This document shows, piece by piece, positions 61,657-64,000 of a DNA stretch of 64,000 nucleotides. The first letter of the stretch is position 1; each line of letters starts with the position of its first letter. The translations under genes and the position numbers were made by a program. Source of the DNA: Priestia aryabhattai (GTDB taxonomy: Bacteria > Bacillota > Bacilli > Bacillales > Bacillaceae_H); NCBI RefSeq assembly GCF_023715685.1, contig NZ_JAMBOQ010000002.1, positions 620,001-684,000 of the forward strand, read 5' to 3'. The notes beneath the pieces are model-generated. The model saw only the letters and a program-made list of their open reading frames with translations. It was not told the origin of the DNA and searched no databases.

Positions 61657-63156
61657 ATGAGCAACGTACAGAAAAAAACAGACGTTATCTTAATTGGTGC
61701 CGGAGTCATGAGCGCAACTTTGGGATCATTACTCAAAGAGTTAGCACCTGAATGGGACATTAAAGTATTTGAAAAACTCGCAGACGCAGGGGAAGAAAGC
61801 TCGAACGAATGGAATAATGCAGGGACGGGCCATTCTGCGCTGTGCGAACTAAACTATACATCAGAAAAAGCTGATGGATCTATAGATATAACGAAAGCGA
61901 TACGAATTAACGAGCAGTTTCAGCTTTCAAGACAGTTTTGGTCTTATCTTGTAAGCAGTAAGTTGATTCGCAATCCGCAAGATTTTATCATGCCAATTCC
62001 GCATATGAGTTTGGTACAAGGGGAAAAAAATGTATCGTTTCTGAAAAAGCGTTTTGAAGCGCTATCAAACAATCCGTTGTTTCAAGGAATGGAGTATTCC
62101 GATAGTCCTGAAAAACTAAAAGAATGGATTCCGTTAATCATGAAGGGGCGTACGTCAAAAGAACCGATTGCAGCAACTAAAATTGATTCGGGAACAGACG
62201 TAAACTTCGGCGCTTTAACACGCATGTTGTTTGACCACCTGAAGAATAAAGGCGTTAATGTGCACTACAAACGAAGTGTAAAAGATATCAAACGCAAGGA
62301 CGGTATGTGGGAAGTAAAAGTCGCCGATGTAGACAGCGGCAAAGTTGAATACCACACGGCAAAGTTCATCTTTATCGGAGGCGGAGGCGGAAGCTTGCCT
62401 TTACTTCAAAAAACAGGTATTCCTGAATCCAAGCATATTGGAGGATTCCCGGTAAGCGGATTATTTATGGTATGCAATAACCCTGAAGTGATTGCGCAGC
62501 ATCACGGGAAAGTATACGGAAAAGCCAAAGTCGGAGCTCCGCCAATGTCGGTTCCACACCTTGATACACGTTATATTGATAACAAAAAGACGCTGTTGTT
62601 TGGTCCGTTTGCCGGTTTTTCGCCTAAGTTCTTAAAAACAGGTTCAAACTTGGATTTAATCAGTTCTGTAAAGCCGAATAATATTTTAACAATGCTAGCA
62701 GCAGGCGTCAAAGAAATGGCGTTAACGAAATACTTAATTCAGCAAGTGCTGTTATCAAATGAAAAACGTGTGGAAGAACTGCGTGAGTTTATCCCGAACG
62801 CTAAAAGCGAAGACTGGGATATCGTCGTAGCGGGGCAACGTGTGCAAGTAATCAAAGACACGGAAGCCGGCGGAAAAGGAACGCTTCAGTTTGGTACCGA
62901 AGTCGTAAGTGCCGCTGATGGTTCTGTTGCTGCACTTCTTGGAGCTTCTCCGGGTGCGTCAACAGCTGTTCACGTTATGCTTGAAGTATTGGAAAAATGC
63001 TTCCCGCAAAACATGAACAAATGGGAGCCAAAAATAAAAGAAATGATTCCTTCCTATGGAATGTCACTAGTTGATCACCCAGACTTCTTTAACGAAATCC
63101 ATGCTTCTACATCACAGACGCTTGGTTTGATTAAAAAAGAGTCCGTTTATAGCTGA
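61657..63156 (+). CDS. mqo: Malate:quinone oxidoreductase
   Basis: A 499-residue FAD enzyme at the membrane that oxidises malate to oxaloacetate and passes electrons to quinone. FAD motif [20 protein letters not shown] is at about residues 11-30, with [34 protein letters not shown] and [21 protein letters not shown] further in, all diagnostic for MQO. The ATG at 61657 has AGGAAGG five bases upstream; an in-frame ATG at 61642 is the alternative. Single gene with leader hairpin and terminator. Confidence 0.95.
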   Translation: MSNVQKKTDVILIGAGVMSATLGSLLKELAPEWDIKVFEKLADAGEESSNEWNNAGTGHSALCELNYTSEKADGSIDITKAIRINEQFQLSRQFWSYLVSSKLIRNPQDFIMPIPHMSLVQGEKNVSFLKKRFEALSNNPLFQGMEYSDSPEKLKEWIPLIMKGRTSKEPIAATKIDSGTDVNFGALTRMLFDHLKNKGVNVHYKRSVKDIKRKDGMWEVKVADVDSGKVEYHTAKFIFIGGGGGSLPLLQKTGIPESKHIGGFPVSGLFMVCNNPEVIAQHHGKVYGKAKVGAPPMSVPHLDTRYIDNKKTLLFGPFAGFSPKFLKTGSNLDLISSVKPNNILTMLAAGVKEMALTKYLIQQVLLSNEKRVEELREFIPNAKSEDWDIVVAGQRVQVIKDTEAGGKGTLQFGTEVVSAADGSVAALLGASPGASTAVHVMLEVLEKCFPQNMNKWEPKIKEMIPSYGMSLVDHPDFFNEIHASTSQTLGLIKKESVYS

Positions 63157-63223
63157 TAATTTTAAATACATGTTGCCGTAACAAACAGCACATGTGTATG
63201 TGAAGAAATCTACAGGTGTGCAC

Positions 63224-63254
63224 AAACACCACCTTTTCTTGAGGTGGTGTTTTA
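63224..63254 (+). terminator. Intrinsic terminator after mqo
   Basis: AACACCACCT and GAGGTGGTGTT arms, then TTAA; weak T-run. Confidence 0.7.
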
Positions 63255-63302
63255 ATGGCGTTTATATGTAGATTTGCCTCAAATTCGTTCCTCAGCTAGT
63301 AG

Positions 63303-63869
63303 TTAAGAGCGGTATTGATTACTTCCAGGCTGAAGTTTTAAGTGTTTCCACGCCGCAATCGCATCATCACGGCTTTTTCCTTTATTTTTCGGATCATTAA
63401 AAAAGTCGCGGATAAAGCGGTTGTACTCAAACTGAGGCGCAATTTCTTTTTGATAGAAAGGCTGCTTTTTTCGCTCTTCTTCCTCATACCAAGCCTCTAC
63501 CACGTCTCGATAGGTTTTCCCTGTATTTTCTTTAAAATAGTTTTGAATATATGTTGAGAAATGAAACGTAGGATGAATGGCTTCTTTAAAAAATGCCCGT
63601 ACTTCTTGACTGCAGCGGTGATTTTCCGTAATGACGGTATCTAATGTTAGCGGAGCTTGCGTTTTAGAGGAAGAGCGTCTTTTAGAAGGTGCTTTTGAGT
63701 GTTGAGTGTCACCGGTTGTTAGAAACACTTCAATTCTTTTTGACAGTTCCATTTTAGATCCGGACGGGCTCATGTTGTTTTCTCGGCAAAATTGCTGCAG
63801 CTCGGTTTTTAGCCAGTAAAAGTCCGTAAAGTCGTTGATAGGTAAGTCTTTTGTAAGTTCAGGTCTCAT
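63303..63869 (-). CDS. SAP-domain protein (DUF6434-like)
   Basis: A 188-residue protein from ATG 63869 (MRPELTKDLPINDFTDFYWL), preceded by GGAGGTG. Residues 15-55 form a SAP DNA-binding motif (WLKTELQQFCRENNMSPSGS then KMELSKRIEVFL), followed by a basic serine-rich linker (SKAPSKRRSSSK) and a helical C-terminal domain with repeated segments FSTYIQNYFKENTGKTYRD and YNRFIRDFFNDPKNKGKSRD. SAP motifs bind AT-rich DNA, so a role in chromosome or cytoplasmic nucleic-acid binding is plausible. Function unknown. Confidence 0.8.
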   Translation of the reverse strand: MRPELTKDLPINDFTDFYWLKTELQQFCRENNMSPSGSKMELSKRIEVFLTTGDTQHSKAPSKRRSSSKTQAPLTLDTVITENHRCSQEVRAFFKEAIHPTFHFSTYIQNYFKENTGKTYRDVVEAWYEEEERKKQPFYQKEIAPQFEYNRFIRDFFNDPKNKGKSRDDAIAAWKHLKLQPGSNQYRS

Positions 63870-64000
63870 TGTTTTCACCTCCATATATTTACAAAAATAA
63901 TTATAGAACATTTGTTCCTGTTGGTCAATTGTTTTTAAAGTAATATGAATGAATTTCTTTGATATTTCTTCTTTGCATTTCTCACGTGCCAGTTTACACC

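Overview
The window looks like chromosomal DNA of a low-GC Gram-positive Bacillaceae, most probably Priestia (Bacillus) megaterium or a close relative. The reasons are strong AGGAGG-type ribosome binding sites with GTG and TTG starts, a T-box leader, CcpA-type cre sites, an LXG toxin locus with its two small partners, a msmRE-amyDC-melA type alpha-galactoside operon and a widespread Bacillaceae intergenic repeat. The species is inferred, not proven. I see no rRNA, tRNA, CRISPR array, transposase or integrase.

Layout. 1-11.9 kb: an MFS exporter cut by the window edge, GNAT acetyltransferases, an EamA permease, a LysR regulator followed by an iron alcohol dehydrogenase, a broken EAL-domain gene, a YeeE/YedE thiosulfate-type transporter, a CapA lipoprotein, an AtoE fatty-acid transporter and a short-chain dehydrogenase. 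12.1-15.3 kb: a sugar ABC importer (two permeases, then the binding protein) without its own ATPase. 15.4-22.5 kb: YnfA, an MBL hydrolase, HtpX, PlsY, small proteins, a GH25 muramidase, a MazG-like protein and an HNH nuclease. 22.6-27.8 kb: the deoxyribonucleoside regulon (deoR, then pdp-deoC-cdd-nupC) with a recognisable DeoR operator, promoter and cre. 27.9-30.1 kb: an AmiS/UreI channel, then a T-box leader in front of an MFS transporter. 30.3-36.5 kb: a Bacillaceae repeat, a luciferase-like monooxygenase and a cystine-type binding protein transcribed divergently (both with a terminator inside the leader), a McrA-like HNH protein with an altered active site, a TrxR-like flavoprotein and a DUF3231 pseudogene. 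36.6-44.5 kb: DUF805, an iron alcohol dehydrogenase divergent from a CdaR-GntP-glycerate kinase cluster, a HAD phosphatase, a GNAT and a UDG-fold protein. 44.8-50.6 kb: the LacI-type regulator, binding protein, two permeases and GH4 alpha-galactosidase. 50.7-52.6 kb: an ABC-F protein behind a textbook-like attenuator. 52.8-55.0 kb: a large membrane protein. 55.3-61 kb: a type VII (LXG) polymorphic toxin locus with WHH-nuclease toxin and SUKH immunity, then a silent EndoU/YacL toxin-immunity cassette and debris. 61.6-63.9 kb: malate:quinone oxidoreductase and a SAP-domain protein.

The most notable signals are regulatory RNAs. (1) The ABC-F leader has a three-codon reading frame, a long 5' stem, an alternative antiterminator pairing (13 of 14 bases) and a terminator whose stem hides the ribosome binding site. 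(2) A T-box, with a predicted glutamine (or serine) specificity, precedes an MFS transporter rather than a synthetase or biosynthetic gene. (3) Two back-to-back leaders share a small CCAG/CTGG hairpin followed by AGGC and a terminator; I cannot match this to a known riboswitch class. The toxin region shows cassette-style architecture, with a duplicated linker and repeated cassette-end terminators, and its main toxin gene is interrupted by one in-frame stop codon.
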